Shown: one piece after another, positions 60,860-64,000 of the stretch
How positions within the stretch are numbered: the stretch's first letter is position 1
Layout: every line of letters begins with the position of its first letter
Source: Xenopus tropicalis
Taxonomy: Eukaryota; Chordata; Amphibia; Anura; Pipidae
Length of the DNA stretch: 64,000 nt
Assembly: GCF_000004195.4 (NCBI RefSeq)
Contig: NC_030678.2
Coordinates: 92,070,404 to 92,134,403 of the forward strand
Direction of reading: 5' to 3'
Position numbers and translations under genes: made by a program
The notes under the pieces: model-generated
Told to the model about the DNA's origin: nothing
Database searches by the model: none
What the model saw: the letters and a program-made list of their open reading frames with translations, nothing else

Positions 60860-61980
60860 AAATAAAAGTAAACATTTGAACTGAAATGCTAAAATTTCAA
60901 GATTTTTATTTTATAAATTTTTAATTTTATTTATTAATACTTTTTCTTATAAAAAAAACCTTGTTAAAAAATAGTGTTTGTTAAAATATGTTATTGTAAA
61001 GAATCATTCTAAATTCAGATTTTAAATTATTTTTATAAATTGACTTGCATCGTGGAAAACATGGTTTAAGATTTTCATGCCATAAATTAAACAGATGAAT
61101 CTCTTAAATGCATTGTTACTTTATATATAAAGTTTATAGAAGAGTGCTTAATACATTAATAAGCTCTTCATTCATTCACATTAACTAAACCTAAATCATG
61201 ACAGATAAATCACTGTATCCTCATTCACATTTGTTAATCAGGGTAATCAGAGACAAAAGAATTGTTTTGCAAAACAAAAATCAAGTAAAAAATATTTTCA
61301 AATAATCTTTAAGCATTGTCATGTTGGGTAGATCATCCGTACATTAATCTTATGGGCGCAGTTGTTATTTTATTAAGACAGTATCAATATGTTTACAGTT
61401 TTACAAACTTTTCCTGTTCTAGATTTTCTCCAAATGTCATGTGATCGATAAATAATGGTAATTATTTTGGAAAGATATAAAAAGTTCCAATTATTAGCTT
61501 TACTTAATCTTTTGTGCACACACTAATTGGGCTGGTGTCGTTAATATGCAATCAGCACTTCAATATTCCATGAAGTGTATTCTAATTGCATTTTTTTAAA
61601 TAGCCTCATAAACCACTAGGAAATTACAATTACAATTATCAAAAGCCAAAAACATGTCTCTATAAGATTTCATTAAAATATCAATAGAAATCATAATATT
61701 TATATTTGACCTGAACCAATATTTTTTTTCACACACTATTAAATTCTTACTTAATAAGAAGAATATTTCATAGCTGGGATTCTAGATAAAACTTTTTTGC
61801 AGTTTTATATTCTTTTTAAAATTATGAACTTAAACTACTAAATCCACTGTTGAGCACAGACTTTAAAAAACTGTTGTTTCCCAGGAATCTGAGAACGAGT
61901 GCTTCTTTAGCCCAACCTCAAAATTGCCCAGTTGCTACTTACTATACTATAAAGGATGTCAGTGTGTATGTGTTTTACTA
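60860..61980. promoter_or_regulatory. candidate conserved non-coding element upstream of tbx4 exon 1
   Basis: A repeat-free, very AT-rich block just 5' of the first coding exon, dense in homeodomain-type cores. Examples are ATGGTAATTATTTTGG (61456-61471), CAATTATTAGCTTTAC, GCACACACTAATTGGGC, GTCGTTAATATGCAATCAGC and CATTCATTCACATTAAC. Homeobox factors (Pitx1, Hox) regulate Tbx4 in limb (established knowledge). That this block is an enhancer or promoter-proximal element is inference from texture and position only. Confidence 0.3.
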
Positions 61981-61986
61981 AGTCCA

Positions 61987-61987
61987 A

Positions 61988-62025
<38 letters not shown>

Positions 62026-62026
62026 T
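61987..62026. repeat. (GATA)n microsatellite
   Basis: About ten uninterrupted GATA units. The ORF reading through it (YLSIYLSIYL) is an artefact of the repeat. Confidence 0.95.
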
Positions 62027-63227
62027 TACAATGTTTATTGACATTACGAATCCAGGAATACATTCTGATGCACATGATCTTTATGGATGTGACCAAAATG
62101 TTGAATTTATAAAAGACTAGCATTATCAATGAACATACTTGCATTTCATAAGCTAATAAGATGAAAATAGGAACTGTATAAATACCGATGACCTGCAAAA
62201 ACGCAGAACAAGGCAAGAAATACATGACTGGATTTTCAATACGGTACTTCATGGTGGCACGTCTAATGGTAAAACCCACATGAATAAAATAACATCCATT
62301 TCTATGGATTGCACACACGTGTGATATACTGCTCTGCAGTATTAAAGTGGTAATTGTCACAGAACTGGCCCACCATTTTTTTCACGTTTTCTAGTCTTAA
62401 GATTCTACAACATCAGGAAAACAACATATGTAGGACAGCACAGGTTATTACAAGGATGGCAGATTCTAGGCCCCCCAGTTTCTGAAGTTTAGTGCCCAAA
62501 AGCCTCTTGTTATCTGTAGGTCAACTAAGACTCTAAACTGTAGAAACTGTAGTTTAAAAAAGTTGATAAAAACCCAGAGTTTTACATGCTTTTAAAGAAG
62601 CAGTTAGTTGCTTTAATTGACCCAAGAAAATATAATTGATTCATGTAATTATGATCTTATCAGTAACAATTCATTAATTCGAATTTGCGACTGATTTCTT
62701 ACAGCATTCGTGTGTGTTGGGAAAATACTATGTAATCTCTTCAGGTCAGTAGCTGCACCTCCCAGTAATGAGGCACACACGGGATTCCATTTTCATCTCT
62801 TTACATCTTTATTTTTAGAGAAGGCTGAGCCAACAGTAAACAAAATGCATGTATAGCGTGCTGCACTCTGAAGTGCACTATGTGCAATTTATAGTTAGTT
62901 CAATGCAACAATTTTAATAATTATCTACAGAAAAGGGAAAGGGAAAATTTATTAAAAAAAAAGGACAAGGAGAAAAAGAAATGTTGTAAAAATATAGAGA
63001 AAAAATAGCATTTACCGCTTCAGTAACTGGAGGGAACAAAACCTCTGTGTATGGTAGAATAAACTACAGAATATATAAAATAAAGGTAAATGCGGAAATG
63101 GATAAAACAAACTTCTGCAGAATATTGTAGGAATTAGAAAGCTCTATAAATTTGCCACTGCCTCTGCGCAGGCCAAATCCAAACTTATATAAGTACATAG
63201 GTATGTTTGTATATTTTTAATTACACA
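62027..63227. other. 5' flank or upstream intron, no gene seen
   Basis: AT-rich sequence without recognised repeats, exons or promoter signature. Confidence 0.4.
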
Positions 63228-63542
63228 GGCATGGGATCGGTTATCCAGAAACCTGTTATTCAGAAAGTTCCAAATTACAGGAAGGACACACATTTTTTAA
63301 CTATTCAAATGTTTAAAAATGATTTCCTTTTACTCTGTAATAATAAAACAGTTAATTGTACTTGATCCCAACTAAGATATAATTAATTCTTGTTGGAGGC
63401 AAAACAAGCCTATTCAGTTTATTTAATATTTAGATGTTTTTTTTAGTAGACTTAAGGTATGGAGATCCAAATTACAAAAAGACCCCTTATCTGGAAAACC
63501 CCAGGTCCAGAGCATTCTTGATAACATGTCCCATACCTGTTC
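63228..63542. repeat. GTTATCCAGAA palindromic repeat, copy 5 (most complete)
   Basis: ACAGGCATGGGATCGGTTATCC at the left, shown here as two adjoining words ACAGGCATGGGATC and GGTTATCCAGAA, pairs with CTGGAAAACCCCAGG, ATTCTTGATAACATG and CCCATACCTGT at the right. The inner core GACTTAAGGTATGGAGATCC is present. Non-coding foldback element of about 315 bp. Confidence 0.78.
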
Positions 63543-64000
63543 AAGCAATACATAAATAGAACATAAATAACTATACACAATATAGTGCTGGGTTCTTTTT
63601 TCATTATTTTATTATTAAAGAATGAAGAATTGGTGGATATTTTCATTCCTAAGGTCTCCAGGTCTTAAATAGGGTGAAATTTAAAAAAATTCACCACAGA
63701 AAGTACAGACCAGTTACAGTAAACATGAAACGCTAAGAAGAAAATAAATGTACATTGTGCATGTGTGCATATAAGTACTGTATATGTGTGATAGACATGT
63801 ATATGTTATACTGAACAAAATGTAGACTCAACAAAGACTTTGTTTTCACTTTGGAAAAGAAGGTCTTTTAACTCTAAAGGTGACTGCCTTTATATATATA
63901 TTTTTATATGATATTTTAATATGGATGAGTTTTTAAGGATTTTCCTGAACAGTTTCTCTTTTTTCCCCATTAACAATAATAAGTATAATAAACCATTTAT
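63543..64000. other. 5' flank, no gene seen
   Basis: AT-rich sequence with a short TATATATATA tract at 63891; nothing recognised. Confidence 0.4.

Noticed and set aside
60613..60884. Plus-strand ORFs of 63-72 codons across tbx4 exon 1
   Set aside because: They are antisense shadows of the coding exon; the minus-strand reading matches Tbx4 and has a proper donor.
61959..62360. 133-codon minus-strand ORF with hydrophobic stretches
   Set aside because: It includes the translated GATA microsatellite and AT-rich sequence; no splice context or domain.

Overview
The window is vertebrate nuclear DNA, almost certainly from a clawed frog (Xenopus or a close pipid). Four spliced coding exons are recognisable and all belong to one gene on the minus strand. 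The large introns are packed with transposon families that I know from Xenopus genomes: TTAA-flanked palindromic MITEs, Harbinger-like foldback MITEs with TTA/TAA duplications, CR1 and L2 LINEs, Tc1-like elements and a chromodomain Gypsy element. Nothing here is bacterial: there are no operons, CRISPR arrays or phage genes. The species call rests on remembered repeat families, not on a database search. The host gene is tbx4, the T-box transcription factor of hindlimb and lung mesenchyme. Coding exon 1 (60656-60808), exon 2 (30303-30397), exon 3 (14969-15088) and exon 4 (2926-3073) have consensus splice sites and join in phase to the N-terminus plus the first half of the T-box. The remaining exons lie beyond position 1. 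Diagnostic residues (FCDNKW followed by [10 protein letters not shown]) favour tbx4 over tbx5. Introns 1, 2 and 3 are 30,258, 15,214 and 11,895 bp. Layout, left to right: 1-2925 is part of intron 4, with a MITE inside a MITE and an LTR-like block. 3074-14968 is intron 3, mostly one decayed minus-strand Gypsy element split by two Tc1-like elements, a near full-length CR1 LINE, a MITE and two unclassified insertions. 15089-30302 is intron 2, holding foldback MITEs, a CR1 fragment, a perfect 70-bp-arm palindrome in TA microsatellites, and repeat-poor blocks. 30398-60655 is intron 1, holding many MITEs, solo-LTR-like blocks, an L2 LINE with a nearly intact reverse transcriptase, a second foldback copy in inverted orientation, a short LINE insertion with a 16-bp target-site duplication, and a ~0.5 kb tandem duplication. 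60809-64000 is 5' flank or 5' UTR intron, with an AT-rich repeat-free block that is a candidate regulatory element. The only gene likely to serve the host is tbx4. The other long ORFs are transposon proteins, nearly all broken. No wholly new system is visible. The most informative observations are the order of insertion in the nested Gypsy, the twin foldback elements carrying the same nested MITE, the very young palindrome, the L2 insertion, and several repeat-free intronic blocks that could be tbx4 enhancers.
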